Shown here: piece after piece, positions 44,319 through 56,902 of the stretch
Layout of the letters: each line of letters begins with the position of its first letter
Position numbering within the stretch: the first letter of the stretch is position 1
Source: Roseivivax halotolerans
GTDB taxonomy: Bacteria; Pseudomonadota; Alphaproteobacteria; Rhodobacterales; Rhodobacteraceae
Length of the DNA stretch: 64,000 bases
Direction of reading: 5' to 3'
NCBI RefSeq assembly: GCF_900115815.1
Contig: NZ_FOXV01000006.1
Coordinates: forward strand, 178,967 to 242,966
The notes under the pieces: model-generated
Databases searched by the model: none
What the model was told of the DNA's origin: nothing
What the model saw: only the letters and a program-made list of their open reading frames with translations
Program-made: the position numbers and the translations under genes

Positions 44319-45842
44319 TCACGCATGGCTCGACACCAGTTCGAGGTCATGCGCTCCGCCCATCATCAGCCCGATCTTCTCGATATCGAGCTCTGCGACC
44401 GGCCGCGCGCCGCTGAGACGCCCTTCGTTGAGCGCGGCAAACCTGTCCGAGATTTCCATGAGCTCGTCCAGATCCTGGCTGATCACCACGATCCCCGCGC
44501 CTTCGGAGGCAAGGTCCAGGAGCGCCTGCCGGATCGCGGCGGCTGCTGCGGCGTCGACGCCCCAGGTCGGCTGGTTCACGACCAGGACCTCGGGCTTTTG
44601 CATGATCTCGCGCCCGATCACGAATTTCTGCAGGTTTCCGCCCGAGAGCGCCCGCGCGGCAGTCTGAGCCGAGGGCGTGCGGACATCGAAGCTCTCGATC
44701 ACGCGCTCGGCGAAACGCGCGGCACCGGGCCAGTCTATGAAGCCGCGGCGCACCAGCTTCTCGCGGCGCGAGGCGGTCAGAACACCGTTCTCGACAAGGC
44801 TCATGTTTGGCGCGGCGGCATGGCCGAGCCGCTCTTCGGGGCCAGACAGAAGGCCAAGCGCCCGGCGCGCCAGTGGTCCCGAGCGGCTCACATCCTTCCC
44901 CTTGAACGCGATCGTCCCCTGCGGGGCGAGCCGTTCGCCCGAAAGCGCGGTCAGAAGCTCGTCCTGCCCGTTCCCCGCGACGCCGCCAATCCCGAGAACC
45001 TCGCCCGCGCGCAGCGATAGCGACACGCCGCGCAGCGGTGTCGCAAACGCATCCGGCGCGGGCAAACTCAGGCTTTTGACCTCCAGGAGAACCTCGCCCG
45101 GGCGCGTGGCTTTTGCAGCGGGGGCCGCGAAGCTCGATCCGACCATCATCTCCGCAAGTTCGCGCGCCGTCGTATCGCGCGGCGTGCAGGTCGCCACTTT
45201 CTTTCCAAGCCGGAGGATCGTCGCGGTGTCGCAAAGCGCGCGGATTTCCTCGAGCTTGTGCGAGATATAGAGGATCGACGTGCCTTCCGATCTCAATTTC
45301 CGCAGCGTCTGGAACAGGATGTCGACCTCCTGCGGGGTCAGGACGCTGGTCGGCTCGTCCATGATGAGAAGTTTCGGATCCTGCAGCAGGCATCGGATGA
45401 TCTCGACCCGCTGCCGTTCGCCTGCGGATAGGGTGCCGACGGTGCGGAACGGATCGAGCGGCAAGCCGTAGGCTTCGGAGACCTCGCGGATCTGCCGAGC
45501 CAGATCTCGCGTCTTGGGCGGCATTTCCATCCCGAGCGCGACATTCTCGGCCACCGACAGCGCATCGAAGAGAGAGAAATGCTGGAAGACCATCGCAACG
45601 CCGCTGCGGCGTGCCTCGGCAGGCTCGGACGGGGAAAAGGGCGCCGCCCGCATCGTCATCTCGCCCGCGTCGGGCTGTACCAGCCCGTAGATCATCTTCA
45701 CGAGCGTCGACTTGCCCGCGCCATTCTCGCCAAGAAGTGCGTGAATCTCGCCCTCGCCGATCTCGAAGGAGACGTCGTCATTGGCGATCACGCCCGGATA
45801 GGCCTTTGTCAGGCCCCGGAGGCTGAGAAGTGGTTGTCCCAA
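44319..45842 (-). CDS. ABC transporter ATP-binding protein, two-domain (BMP/purine)
   Basis: 507 residues with two nucleotide-binding domains. The first has Walker A LLGENGAGKSTLVKMI, signature LSAGERQRVEI and Walker B LLIMDEPTSVLT. The second has the degenerate P-loop GIGGVAGNGQDELL, signature LSGGNLQKFVIGREI and VLVVNQPTWGVDA, as usual in sugar/purine two-domain ATPases. Energises the BMP importer. Overlaps the end of xdhC by 34 bases. Confidence 0.93.
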   Translation of the reverse strand: MGQPLLSLRGLTKAYPGVIANDDVSFEIGEGEIHALLGENGAGKSTLVKMIYGLVQPDAGEMTMRAAPFSPSEPAEARRSGVAMVFQHFSLFDALSVAENVALGMEMPPKTRDLARQIREVSEAYGLPLDPFRTVGTLSAGERQRVEIIRCLLQDPKLLIMDEPTSVLTPQEVDILFQTLRKLRSEGTSILYISHKLEEIRALCDTATILRLGKKVATCTPRDTTARELAEMMVGSSFAAPAAKATRPGEVLLEVKSLSLPAPDAFATPLRGVSLSLRAGEVLGIGGVAGNGQDELLTALSGERLAPQGTIAFKGKDVSRSGPLARRALGLLSGPEERLGHAAAPNMSLVENGVLTASRREKLVRRGFIDWPGAARFAERVIESFDVRTPSAQTAARALSGGNLQKFVIGREIMQKPEVLVVNQPTWGVDAAAAAAIRQALLDLASEGAGIVVISQDLDELMEISDRFAALNEGRLSGARPVAELDIEKIGLMMGGAHDLELVSSHA

Positions 45843-46749
45843 ACCGCTGTATTCCCCGTCTTGCCCGACTCAAGTAGCTGCGCGGCGACGCCAAGCGCAA
45901 TGGCTTGAGGATGCTTACCGAGCGATTTCTGCCCAATCGGGCAGCATATGCGCTGAATTTCGGCATCCGAATGGCCAAATCCCCGCAGGCGAGACCGAAA
46001 GCGCGCCCATTTCGTGTCAGAGCCGATCAGCCCGGCAAAGGCAAAGCCGCGCCGCAGAAGCGCATCGCAGAGCGCAAGGTCGATCTCGTGGCTATAGGTC
46101 AGGATGAGGTGCGCCGCGTCTCCGGGTGCATGGCTCGCCAGCCGCGGCAGGTCTGCGGCAGGCACGATCAGCGTGCCCTGCGGCGGCGTTTCGGGGAAGC
46201 GCGCACGATCCGTGTCGGCCCAGGTGATCGCGTAATCGGGCAAGGGCGCAGTGATGTTCACGATGGCCCGGCCCACGTGACCCGCGCCCCAGATCCAGAG
46301 TGGCTGGCGTGGCGGCGCGACCGGCTCGATCATCCAGCCTTCGATGAGCCGGGGCGTGACGTCTGCCCCGGAATTGCGCGCGGCAGTCTTGGCACGTGTC
46401 ACCGCCAGCGGTTCGGCTCCGATCCCACGCGCGTAAAGTCCGGTTTCGGGAACCTCTGCGAGCGCCGCAGCGTCGAACGCTTCGGTCAGAAGCGTCACGC
46501 GACCGCCGCAGCATTGGCCGAGATCGGGGCCGAGCGCATGCCGAGAGAGCCCGGTTGCGCCGTCCCGGGCCGCGCGTGCCGCCTCGAATTCGAGCGTGCC
46601 ACCACCGATCGTGCCCGATTGCCCCTCCGGCCAGACCAGCATCGCCGCGCCGGTCTCGCGCGGGGCCGACCCGCCAGTCTCCGCCACGACGACGCGGGCG
46701 ACACGGCCATGTCGGGCGACGGCCTCGACGAGCGCTGCGCGATCGAAAC

Positions 46750-46753
<4 letters not shown>
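45809..46753 (-). CDS. xdhC: xanthine dehydrogenase accessory protein XdhC
   Basis: 314 residues from ATG 46751-46753, which overlaps the xdhB stop (ATGA). Conserved XdhC motifs: ETGGSAPRETGAAMLVWPEG, GTIGGGTLEFEAARAA, LGPDLGQCCGG and FGAGHVGRAI-like WIWGAGHVGRAIVN, with the closing HPQAIALGVAAQLLE. XdhC binds molybdenum cofactor, favours its sulfuration and delivers it to XdhB. Gene order xdhA-xdhB-xdhC is standard in Rhodobacterales. Confidence 0.94.
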
Positions 46754-49184
<2,431 letters not shown>

Positions 49185-49188
<4 letters not shown>

Positions 49189-50564
49189 GCCGAGACCTCC
49201 AGAACCGAAACCGTGCCGCCCGCGCGTTCGGCGAGATAGCGGCGCAGCATGTTACGGGCCGCCTCCAGACGGTATTCCGCCGAGGCGCGCATGTCGGAGA
49301 GCGGCACGAAATCCTCCGCGAACGCATCGAGCGCGTCCTCGATACCCGTCTCGCTCCACTCCGCGCCGATCAGCGCCTCCTCGACGCGGCGGGCACGTTT
49401 CGGAACGCCGGCCATGCCGCCGAAGGCTACACGCGCGGCGGTCACGCGCCCGTCGCTCACCTCGATGTTGAAAGCGCCGCAAACCGCGGAGATGTCCTGA
49501 TCGAACCGCTTCGACAGCTTGTAGACCCGGAACTCCGCGGCCTCGCGCGGAAAACTCACGGCTTCCACGAACTCGCCCTGCGCGCGGTCCTGCTTGCCAT
49601 ATTCGACAAAGAACTCCTCGAGCGGCATGGAGCGGCGATTGTCGCCCGCGCGCAGATGCAATTCCGCGCCGAGCGCGATAAGCGCGGGCGGGTTGTCCCC
49701 GATCGGCGAGCCGTTGGCGATGTTCCCGCCGATGGTCGCGGCGGCGCGCACCTGCGCCGAGCCGTAGCGGCGGATCATCTCGGCGTAAGAGGGCAGGGTC
49801 GGGCGCACGGCGTCCAGCACCCGGTCCATCGTCACGCCCGCGCCGATGCGGATCCGGGTGCCGTCCTCCTCGATCTCTTGCAGATCGGCGCAGCGGCCGA
49901 GGAAGATCACCGTCTCGAGCTCACGCAGCGATTTCGTGACCCAGAGCCCGACATCGGTCGCGCCGGCAACGAGCGTCGCATCGGGATGGCGCGCATACAG
50001 CGCGGCCAGCGCATCGCCGCTTTCAGGCGCGAAGACCGGGCCGTCCTCTGCGGCGAGCGTGCCCGAAAGCGCGTCCATGTCCTCGTCCATCCAGTCCGGC
50101 ACGGGCGCTTCCGAGGCGGCTTCGGCGGCGCGCACGATAGGCGCGTAGCCCGTGCAGCGGCAGAGATTGCCCGCGAGCGCATCGTCGAAATCGCGCCGGC
50201 CCGCCTTGTGGGCCACGGCCATCGCCACAACGAATCCCGGTGTGCAGAAGCCGCATTGCGAGCCGTGATGATCGATCATCGCGTCCTGAACCGGGTGGAG
50301 CGCACCGCCGGGCCCGGAGATACCCTCGACCGTGCGCACGGCCTTGCCGTGCAGCTGCGGCAGAAAGAGGATGCAGGCATTGAGCGCGCGCGTGCCGTGA
50401 TCGTCGGTCACAGCGACGGTGCAGGCCCCGCAATCGCCTTCGTTGCAACCTTCCTTGGTGCCGGGCAGGCCGCGCGTCTCGCGCAGCCAGTCAAGCAGGG
50501 TGACGGTGCCCGCCACGTCCCTCAGCTCGACACTCTCTCCGTTGAGAAGAAAGCGGATATCCAT
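49185..50564 (-). CDS. xdhA: xanthine dehydrogenase small subunit (2Fe-2S and FAD)
   Basis: 459 residues. Two [2Fe-2S] clusters: GCNEGDCGACTVAV with its fourth Cys in NACILFLP, and CGFCTPGFVVAM with CRCTGY. The FAD domain follows from about residue 190 (ATLVAGATDVGLWVTKSLRE; TIGGNIANGSPIGDNPPALI). Electrons pass from the Mo site through the clusters to FAD and NAD. First gene of the leftward operon that runs through xdhB and xdhC to the BMP transporter. Confidence 0.95.
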
Positions 50565-50687
50565 GATGAAACTCTCGCCGCGTTACCGGGTTGCCCTGCA
50601 GCGCGTCCTCGATGCGGCGTAGAAGACGGCGGGCTGGTCCTTGCTTCAGCCACGAAGGCTAGGAGCCGGGCCCGCAGCTTGGCAAGC

Positions 50688-50719
50688 AAAAAAGGGCCGC
50701 GCGCCAGGGCGACGCGCGG
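50688..50719 (-). terminator. terminator of the small membrane protein gene
   Basis: CCGCGCG (50697-50703) pairs with CGCGCGG (50713-50719); on the minus strand CCC and TTTTTT follow. It is about 27 bases beyond the stop at 50746 and lies upstream of the xdhA promoter region (50565-50687, no clear -10/-35). Confidence 0.8.
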
Positions 50720-50745
50720 TCACGGGCGCACAACTAGGCAGTAAC

Positions 50746-50919
50746 TCAGTTGCCGTCGTTCTGGATCGCTTCGCCGGTATTCTCGATGGCCTGGCCGACA
50801 TTCTCCTGCGTGTCGTCGATCGCCTGCTCGCCTTCCGGGCTGAGCTCGATGAAGCCGAAGAACATCAGGATCGCGATGATGATGACAACAACAAGGATGA
50901 GGCCGATCAGTCTGGACAT
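50746..50919 (-). CDS. small single-pass membrane protein
   Basis: 57 residues from ATG 50917-50919 with a GGAGGG ribosome site seven bases upstream. One strongly hydrophobic helix ([19 protein letters not shown], residues 4-22), then an acidic amphipathic tail with [20 protein letters not shown], in which [15 protein letters not shown] looks like a short repeat. Exported or inner-membrane peptide of unknown function; single gene with its own terminator. Confidence 0.7.
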   Translation of the reverse strand: MSRLIGLILVVVIIIAILMFFGFIELSPEGEQAIDDTQENVGQAIENTGEAIQNDGN

Positions 50920-50997
50920 GGGAAACCCTCCGCCGGTTGAACCGAAGAGATAACGCCGCAAAGCGCCTCCGGGTTTCCCGCGCGCCGCGCATTCGGC

Positions 50998-51204
50998 TCA
51001 CCAATGCGGCGGTTTCTCGTCGCCGTAAAGATGCGCGCCGGTCTGGTCGCTTTCGCGTTCGGCCTCGCGGCGCAGAAGCAGTGCGACCTGGCCTTGCAGC
51101 CGGTCGAGTTCGCGGTCCTGCCGCGCGATCACTTCGGAGAGCTCGTCGGTCTGGCGCAGAAGCTCCGCCAGCCGTTCTTCGATCCGGTCGATGCGCTCGC
51201 TCAT
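50998..51204 (-). CDS. slyX: SlyX family protein
   Basis: 68 residues, mostly a coiled coil: [40 protein letters not shown], ending in the SlyX tail GDEKPPHW. Function unknown beyond a family name from lysis screens. Divergent from hisS, 95 bases between the starts. Confidence 0.9.
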   Translation of the reverse strand: MSERIDRIEERLAELLRQTDELSEVIARQDRELDRLQGQVALLLRREAERESDQTGAHLYGDEKPPHW

Positions 51205-51299
51205 GGCTCGTCCTTTCCGCTCGGGCGTGTTCTTGCCCCTGTTGCCTCGAGAGGCTAGAGGAGGCCGCGCAACGCCGCCCCAACGCAGAGCCTTACATC

Positions 51300-52784
51300 A
51301 TGGCCAAAGAGAAGAAACAGCCCCGTCCGAAGGCCGAGACGCCCAAGGGCTTCCGCGACTATTTCGGCGCGGACGTGACCGAGCGCGCAGAGATGCTCTC
51401 GAAGATCGCAGGGGTCTATCATCGCTACGGGTTCGAGGCGCTGGAAAGCTCCGCGGTCGAGACGGTCGAGGCGCTGGGCAAATTCCTTCCCGATGTGGAC
51501 CGACCGAACGAGGGCGTCTTCGCCTGGCAGGAGGGTGACCCCGAGGGCAAGGCCGACTGGCTGGCGCTCCGCTACGACCTGACCGCGCCGCTCGCCCGGG
51601 TCTACGCGCAGCACAGGAACGATCTGCCGACACCTTATCGCCGCTACGCGATGGGCCCGGTCTGGCGGAACGAGAAGCCGGGGCCGGGGCGGTTCCGGCA
51701 GTTCTACCAATGCGATGCGGATACCGTGGGCGCGCCTTCCGTGGCGGCCGATGCGGAGATCTGCGCGATGCTCTGCGATGCGCTGGAAGAGGTCGGCATC
51801 GCGCGCGGGGATTACGTCGTACGGGTGAACAACCGGAAGGTGCTGGAGGGGGTGCTGGAGACGATGGGCGTCGAGGACGACGCCACGCGTGATGCTGTCC
51901 TTCGCACGATCGACAAGTTCGACAAGGTCGGTGAAGCGGGAGTGCGCGAGCTGCTGGGCAAGGGCCGTCTCGACGCCTCGGGCGCTTATATCGACGGCGT
52001 CGGTCTTGGCGATGATCAAGCCGAGCCCGTCATCGCGTTTCTGACATCGAAGGGCGAGGACGCCGACACGACGCTTGCCAACCTGCAATCCGCGGTGGGC
52101 GATAGCCTGAAAGGGGCCGACGGCATTGCCGAGCTTCGCCAGATCGCGGGCCTCCTCGCCGCTCAAGGCTACGGACCCGACCGCATCGTCATCGATCCCT
52201 CCGTCGTCCGGGGCCTCGGCTATTACACCGGCCCGGTCTTCGAGGCGGAGCTGACCTTCGAGATCAAAGACGAAAAAGGCCGTCCGCGTCAGTTCGGTTC
52301 GGTTGCGGGGGGCGGGCGCTATGACGATCTGGTCAAGCGCTTCACCGGGCAGGCCGTGCCCGCGACGGGTGTCTCCATCGGTGTCGACCGCCTGCTCGCC
52401 GCGCTCCGCGAGACCGGCAAGTCGGGGGATAGCGCCAAGGGCCCCGTGGTCGTCACGGTGATGGATCGCGACCGGATGGCCGATTACCAGTCGATGGTCG
52501 CGGAGTTGCGGCAGGCGGGCATCCGCGCCGAGGTCTATCTCGGCAATCCTAAGAATTTCGGCAACCAGCTCAAATATGCGGACCGGCGTCAGGCCCCGGC
52601 GGCGATCATCGCGGGCTCGGACGAGTTCGACAAAGGCATCGTGCAGATCAAGGATCTCATCCTTGGTGCCGAGATTGCCGCCGATGCGACGCTCGAAGAG
52701 TGGAAAGAGCGCCCCTCCCAATTCGAGGCCCCGCGCGACGACATGGTCGCCCGCGTCAAAGAGATCGTGGACCGCTATTCATGA
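51300..52784 (+). CDS. hisS: histidyl-tRNA synthetase
   Basis: 494 residues, class II synthetase. Motif 2 is in [20 protein letters not shown], the histidine loops in [14 protein letters not shown] and [12 protein letters not shown], motif 3 in [15 protein letters not shown], and the C-terminal anticodon-binding domain in [20 protein letters not shown]. It is of the alphaproteobacterial type, which diverged together with tRNA-His lacking the extra G-1. The ATG at 51300 lies just after a GCAGAG site. First gene of the hisS-hisZ-hisG operon. Confidence 0.96.
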   Translation: MAKEKKQPRPKAETPKGFRDYFGADVTERAEMLSKIAGVYHRYGFEALESSAVETVEALGKFLPDVDRPNEGVFAWQEGDPEGKADWLALRYDLTAPLARVYAQHRNDLPTPYRRYAMGPVWRNEKPGPGRFRQFYQCDADTVGAPSVAADAEICAMLCDALEEVGIARGDYVVRVNNRKVLEGVLETMGVEDDATRDAVLRTIDKFDKVGEAGVRELLGKGRLDASGAYIDGVGLGDDQAEPVIAFLTSKGEDADTTLANLQSAVGDSLKGADGIAELRQIAGLLAAQGYGPDRIVIDPSVVRGLGYYTGPVFEAELTFEIKDEKGRPRQFGSVAGGGRYDDLVKRFTGQAVPATGVSIGVDRLLAALRETGKSGDSAKGPVVVTVMDRDRMADYQSMVAELRQAGIRAEVYLGNPKNFGNQLKYADRRQAPAAIIAGSDEFDKGIVQIKDLILGAEIAADATLEEWKERPSQFEAPRDDMVARVKEIVDRYS

Positions 52785-53863
52785 CGACGCGCGCCGCACG
52801 CGAACGCGCGCTCGAACTGCGCGGCATCTTCGAGGCGGCGGGGGCGGCGGTCGTGGAATGCGACATCCTGCAACCGGCCGAAACGCTGCTCGACCTCTAT
52901 GGCGAGGATATCCGCGCGCGTGCCTATGTCACCCAGGATCCTGCGCGGGGCGAGCGGATGCTGCGGCCCGATTTCACCGTGCCGGTCGTGCAGATGCACA
53001 TGGCCGGCGGCGCGGAGCCTGCGCGCTACACCTATGCCGGTGAGGTGTTCCGGCGGCAGGAGGATCATCCCGGCCGTGCGTCGGAATACCTGCAGGTCGG
53101 CTTCGAGCTTTTCGACCGGACGGACCCGGAGGCGGCGGATGCGGAAGTGTTCTGCGCGCTGCAATCGGCGCTCGAGGGTCTGCCGCTGCGGGCGGCGACA
53201 GGCGATATCGGCATCCTCATGGCGGCCGTCGCGGGGCTTGGCACGTCCGAGGCGCGGCGCGCGGCGCTCCTGCGGCATATCTGGCGGCCCCGGCGGTTCC
53301 GGCAACTGCTCAACCGCTTTTCCGGCAAGTCGCCTCTGCCCGAGAGCCGGCGCGCGCTTCTGGCGGAAGCCGATCCCATGGCATGTGCCGCGCCGATCAT
53401 CGGCCTGCGCGACCGCGAGGAGATCGCCGCGCGGATCGAGGCGCTCCGGGCCGATGCGGACGAGCCGCCCATCGCGCGCGGCGAGGTCGAGATGATCGAC
53501 GAGCTTCTGAGCGTGGCGGAGACCTGCCCCTTCGCCATCGACCATCTCAAGCATCTCGGCATGGATCACCCGCCGCTACGTGCGGCTGTCGACCGCTTCG
53601 AGCGGCGCTGCGATGCGCTGGCCGCACGCGGCGTGAACGTCGACATCCTCGATTTCGAGGCGGCCTACGGGCGGACTTCGATGGAATATTACGACGGCTT
53701 CGTCTTCGGCTTCTACGCGGAGCGGCGGCCTGATCTGCCGCCCGTTGCGACCGGCGGGCGGTATGATGCGCTGACGGCACGGCTCGGGCAGGGCGAGAGC
53801 ATCCCGGCCGTGGGCGGCGTCATCCGCCCCGACATCCTGAGCGAGATCGGAGGCGAGCCATGA
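52781..53863 (+). CDS. hisZ: ATP phosphoribosyltransferase regulatory subunit
   Basis: 360 residues. A HisS-like fold without the tRNA-binding domain: [35 protein letters not shown] (motif 2-like) and [14 protein letters not shown] (histidine-binding loop). HisZ allosterically activates the short HisG. ATGA overlap with hisS upstream and with hisG downstream, so the three are translationally linked. Confidence 0.93.
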   Translation: MTTRAARERALELRGIFEAAGAAVVECDILQPAETLLDLYGEDIRARAYVTQDPARGERMLRPDFTVPVVQMHMAGGAEPARYTYAGEVFRRQEDHPGRASEYLQVGFELFDRTDPEAADAEVFCALQSALEGLPLRAATGDIGILMAAVAGLGTSEARRAALLRHIWRPRRFRQLLNRFSGKSPLPESRRALLAEADPMACAAPIIGLRDREEIAARIEALRADADEPPIARGEVEMIDELLSVAETCPFAIDHLKHLGMDHPPLRAAVDRFERRCDALAARGVNVDILDFEAAYGRTSMEYYDGFVFGFYAERRPDLPPVATGGRYDALTARLGQGESIPAVGGVIRPDILSEIGGEP

Positions 53864-54552
53864 CGATCAAGCTCGGTGTGCCCTCCAAGGGCCGGCTCAT
53901 GGAAAAAACCTTCGACTGGTTCGGCGCGCGGGGCATCACGCTTGAGCGCACGGGCTCCGACCGGGAATATTCGGGCGCGGTGAGCGGCATTGACGGTGTG
54001 TCGCTTGTGCTTCTCTCAGCGGGGGAGATCCCGCGCGAACTTGAGGCCGGGCGCATTCATCTCGGCGTCACTGGCACGGACCTTGTTCACGAAAAGCTCG
54101 TGCAATGGGAGCAGAAGGTCGAGCCGCTATCGGAGCTCGGTTTCGGCCATGCCGATCTCATCCTCGCCGTGCCGCGCGCCTGGGTCGACGTGACGACGCT
54201 CGACGATCTAGATGGTGCGGCAGCGGCGTTCCGGGCGCGGCACGGCTTCCGTCTCAGGATCGCGACCAAGTATCACCGGCTCGTGCGCGACTACCTGCGC
54301 GACGGCGGGGTGGCCGACTACGCGCTGGTGGACAGCCAGGGCGCGACCGAGGGCACGGTCGCGAACCGCACCGCGGAGGCCATCGCGGATATCACCTCGA
54401 CCGGCGAGACGCTGCGCGCCAACCACCTCCGTCCCTTGGGCGAGGAGCCGATCCTCCGCAGCCAGGCGACGCTCTTCCGCTCGCGGACCGCGACCAAGAC
54501 CGACGCCGATCGGGCGGTTCTGAAGCAGCTGTGTGACATGCTGGGGCTTTAG
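53860..54552 (+). CDS. hisG: ATP phosphoribosyltransferase, short form
   Basis: 230 residues, short HisG lacking the C-terminal regulatory domain, hence its need for HisZ. First step of histidine synthesis: ATP plus PRPP to phosphoribosyl-ATP. Motifs: IKLGVPSKGRLMEKTFDWF, GIDGVSLVLLSAGEIPRELE, LGVTGTDLVHEK and GATEGTVANRTAEAIADITST (PRPP loop). No terminator is obvious after the stop. Confidence 0.96.
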   Translation: MTIKLGVPSKGRLMEKTFDWFGARGITLERTGSDREYSGAVSGIDGVSLVLLSAGEIPRELEAGRIHLGVTGTDLVHEKLVQWEQKVEPLSELGFGHADLILAVPRAWVDVTTLDDLDGAAAAFRARHGFRLRIATKYHRLVRDYLRDGGVADYALVDSQGATEGTVANRTAEAIADITSTGETLRANHLRPLGEEPILRSQATLFRSRTATKTDADRAVLKQLCDMLGL

Positions 54553-54639
54553 CGCCGATCACGTCATCCACACGCAGACGTCATCTCTGCCGGCATGCGC
54601 GGTCTGGACAGGCTGGCGCAGCCTGCCGATACGGGGCGC

Positions 54640-54984
54640 ATGCCGGTCCTGCGTGTCCTGTCCCTGATGCTGTTGGTGCTCCTCGCCTTGCCGTGGGGCG
54701 CATATCTGCACGCGGCGGGAAGTCCGGCGCAGGTTTCCGCAGAGATGCCCTATGAAGACACCGCGCACGGCTCAACCGACGCCGAGGCGCGCGATGCGCG
54801 TGCGACGAGACCTTGCCGGACCGCAACCCTTCCCGGTGCCCCTTGCTTGCACGTGATCCTGCCGCGCGCCGCCTCGGGCCACGGCGCAATGCCGGTGGTA
54901 GATACCACGCCCCGCCCTGAGAAGGCGCGCTGGCCCCGACAAGCGTACATATCCCCCGCGAAAGACCCCCCGCGACTCGGCTGA
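54640..54984 (+). CDS. small secreted or membrane-anchored protein, unknown
   Basis: 114 residues from ATG 54640 (MPVLRVLSLMLLVLLALPWG), a signal or anchor sequence followed by a polar, Arg/Pro-rich tail with CRTATLPGAPCLHVILPR. The frame extends 15 codons upstream to an ATG at 54595. I have seen similar conserved proteins in Rhodobacterales without any function. Whether it is translated is uncertain, because there is only a weak ribosome site; the signal sequence and the Cys pair favour a real gene. Confidence 0.5.
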   Translation: MPVLRVLSLMLLVLLALPWGAYLHAAGSPAQVSAEMPYEDTAHGSTDAEARDARATRPCRTATLPGAPCLHVILPRAASGHGAMPVVDTTPRPEKARWPRQAYISPAKDPPRLG

Positions 54985-55033
54985 TCGGACCTCGACACTA
55001 ACCCGAGATTTCTGATCGACCGGAGCTTTTCCC

Positions 55034-55732
55034 ATGCTGAACCGTCGCAATTTCATGGCGGGAGGCGCTTTCGCCACGCTGTCCGCCTGCGCGCGCCCTG
55101 CCGCTGATCCCGTCACCGAGGCCGTCCCGCCTGAGCCATCCGTGCCAGCGCTTCCCGACTTCTACGGTGCCATCACCGACGAGCCCTTCCCGATCCCCGC
55201 AGTGGAGGAAGGTGTGCTCGACCCGAAGTACTGGCGTCAGGAGGTGCCCAACCTCTGGCCGGGCAAGGCGCACGGTACCATCGTCGTCGATCCCGATTCC
55301 GCGATGCTCTACTTCATCGAGACGCCCGAGACCGCGACCCGGTATGGCGTCAGTGTCGGTGCCGCAGGCTTCGACTGGGAGGGCACGGCGCGGCTCCAGT
55401 TCTGGCGCTCCTGGCCGCGCTGGAAAGTGCCCGAGGCGATGATCGCGCGGCGGCCCGAACTCGCGCCTTATTCGGTCGCAAATGGCGGCATGGATCCCGG
55501 GCCGGACAATCCGATGGGTGCCCGTGCGCTCTATCTCTTCCAGAACGGCGTCGACACGCTCTACCGGGTGCATGGAGATGCCGTCGCGCGGGAGTTGGGC
55601 CGGGCGGTCTCCTCGGGCTGCATCCGGATGCTCGACCAGGACGTGATCCATCTGAACGACCGAGCAGTTCACGGCGCGGACGTCATCGTGCTGCCGTCGA
55701 TGCGGCCCAAGGGCCTCGGGCCGCTCTACTGA
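55034..55732 (+). CDS. L,D-transpeptidase (YkuD) lipoprotein, Tat-type signal
   Basis: 232 residues. The N-terminus has a twin-arginine motif (NRRNFMAGGAF) and a lipobox LSAC, so the protein is probably lipidated. The catalytic region is HGDAVARELGRAVSSGCIRM with the nucleophile Cys and the His, in the YkuD order; SSGC replaces the common SHGC. Other parts: HGTIVVDPDSAMLYFIETPE and VGAAGFDWEGTA. It cross-links meso-diaminopimelate residues in peptidoglycan or attaches proteins to it. Own hairpin follows the stop. Confidence 0.92.
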   Translation: MLNRRNFMAGGAFATLSACARPAADPVTEAVPPEPSVPALPDFYGAITDEPFPIPAVEEGVLDPKYWRQEVPNLWPGKAHGTIVVDPDSAMLYFIETPETATRYGVSVGAAGFDWEGTARLQFWRSWPRWKVPEAMIARRPELAPYSVANGGMDPGPDNPMGARALYLFQNGVDTLYRVHGDAVARELGRAVSSGCIRMLDQDVIHLNDRAVHGADVIVLPSMRPKGLGPLY

Positions 55733-55740
55733 CTCCTCCG

Positions 55741-55776
55741 TCACCGCGGCGTGTGCCGGCGTGCTCGCCGCGGTGA
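55741..55776 (+). terminator. hairpin after the L,D-transpeptidase gene
   Basis: TCACCGCGGCG and CGCCGCGGTGA form a perfect 11-bp stem around a 14-base loop, eight bases after the stop. AAAATGGCGTTTTT follows, so the T-run is not directly adjacent. Confidence 0.5.
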
Positions 55777-55912
55777 AAATGGCGTTTTTCAAGTATCGTC
55801 AGGGGCTTCGACCCTTTCGCCATGCTTCACGAGATACTTCTTTGACACCCCGGTCAGAACCCGCATGATCTGCGACATCTTCAGAACCGAGATATCTCAG
55901 GGAGAGATCGAG

Positions 55913-56839
55913 ATGAAAAAGACATTGACCTCCGCATTTGCGCTGACCCTCGTGGCCGGAACCGCGATGGCGCAGGAGACCTGCGACAGCGTGATCTTTG
56001 CCGATGTCGGCTGGACCGACATCACCGCCACGACCGCGGCGACGACCACCGTTCTCGAGGCGCTGGGCTACGAGACCGAGACCCGCGTTCTGTCGGTGCC
56101 GGTGACCTATACAGCGATGGCTGACGGCGATGTGGATGTCTTCCTCGGCAACTGGATGCCGACGATGGAAAACGACATCGCGCCCTACCGTGAGGCGGGG
56201 ACCGTCGAAACCGTGCGCGCGAACCTCGAAGGTGCGAAATACACGCTCGCGACCAATGCCGCCGGTGCGGAGCTCGGGATCGACAGCTTCGAGGCGATTG
56301 CACAGAACGCCGATGCACTCGAGTCGACCATCTACGGCATCGAGCCCGGCAATGACGGCAACCGCCTGATCCTGTCGATGATCGAGGACGACGCGTTCGG
56401 CCTCGGCGAATTCGATATTCGCGAAAGCTCGGAGCAGGGGATGCTGGCGCAGGTCGGCCGCGCGTCGGATCGCGACGAACCCATCGTCTTCCTCGGCTGG
56501 GAACCCCATCCGATGAACGCGAATTACGATCTGACCTATCTTGAGGGGGGCGACGATTACTTCGGCCCGAACCTCGGCGGCGCGACCGTCTACACCAACA
56601 CCCGCGCAGGCTTCGCCGAGGATTGCCCGAACGTGCAGACGCTGCTCGAGAACCTCGAATTCACGCTCGAGATGGAGAACCAGATCATGGGTTCGATCCT
56701 GAACGACGGCATGGACGGGGATGAGGCCGCAATGCAGTGGCTCACCGCCAACACCGACACCGTGGAAGGCTGGCTCGACGGCGTGACCACCGTCGATGGC
56801 GGCGATGCGGTCGAAGCGATGATGTCCGCGCTGCAATAA
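55913..56839 (+). CDS. choX: choline/glycine betaine-type ABC substrate-binding protein (ChoX-like)
   Basis: 308 residues. Signal peptide MKKTLTSAFALTLVAGTAMA, then the OpuAC fold: VIFADVGWTDITATTAATTT, VDVFLGNWMPTMENDIAPYR, PIVFLGWEPHPMNANYDLTY with the aromatic residues of the quaternary-amine box. ChoX proteins feed ChoWV permease/ATPase; those genes are absent from this window, so the gene is an orphan here. Osmoprotectant uptake fits the ectoine genes, although choline may instead be a carbon source. RBS GGGAGAG. Confidence 0.88.
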   Translation: MKKTLTSAFALTLVAGTAMAQETCDSVIFADVGWTDITATTAATTTVLEALGYETETRVLSVPVTYTAMADGDVDVFLGNWMPTMENDIAPYREAGTVETVRANLEGAKYTLATNAAGAELGIDSFEAIAQNADALESTIYGIEPGNDGNRLILSMIEDDAFGLGEFDIRESSEQGMLAQVGRASDRDEPIVFLGWEPHPMNANYDLTYLEGGDDYFGPNLGGATVYTNTRAGFAEDCPNVQTLLENLEFTLEMENQIMGSILNDGMDGDEAAMQWLTANTDTVEGWLDGVTTVDGGDAVEAMMSALQ

Positions 56840-56862
56840 TCCTCTTTGAGAGGAATGATACG

Positions 56863-56895
56863 CGCCGGCCTGCCACACGCGGGCCGGCGTTTTTT
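56863..56895 (+). terminator. choX terminator
   Basis: CGCCGGCC (56863-56870) pairs with GGCCGGCG (56882-56889), followed by TTTTTT. 23 bases after the stop. Confidence 0.9.
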
Positions 56896-56902
56896 ATGAG
56901 GC

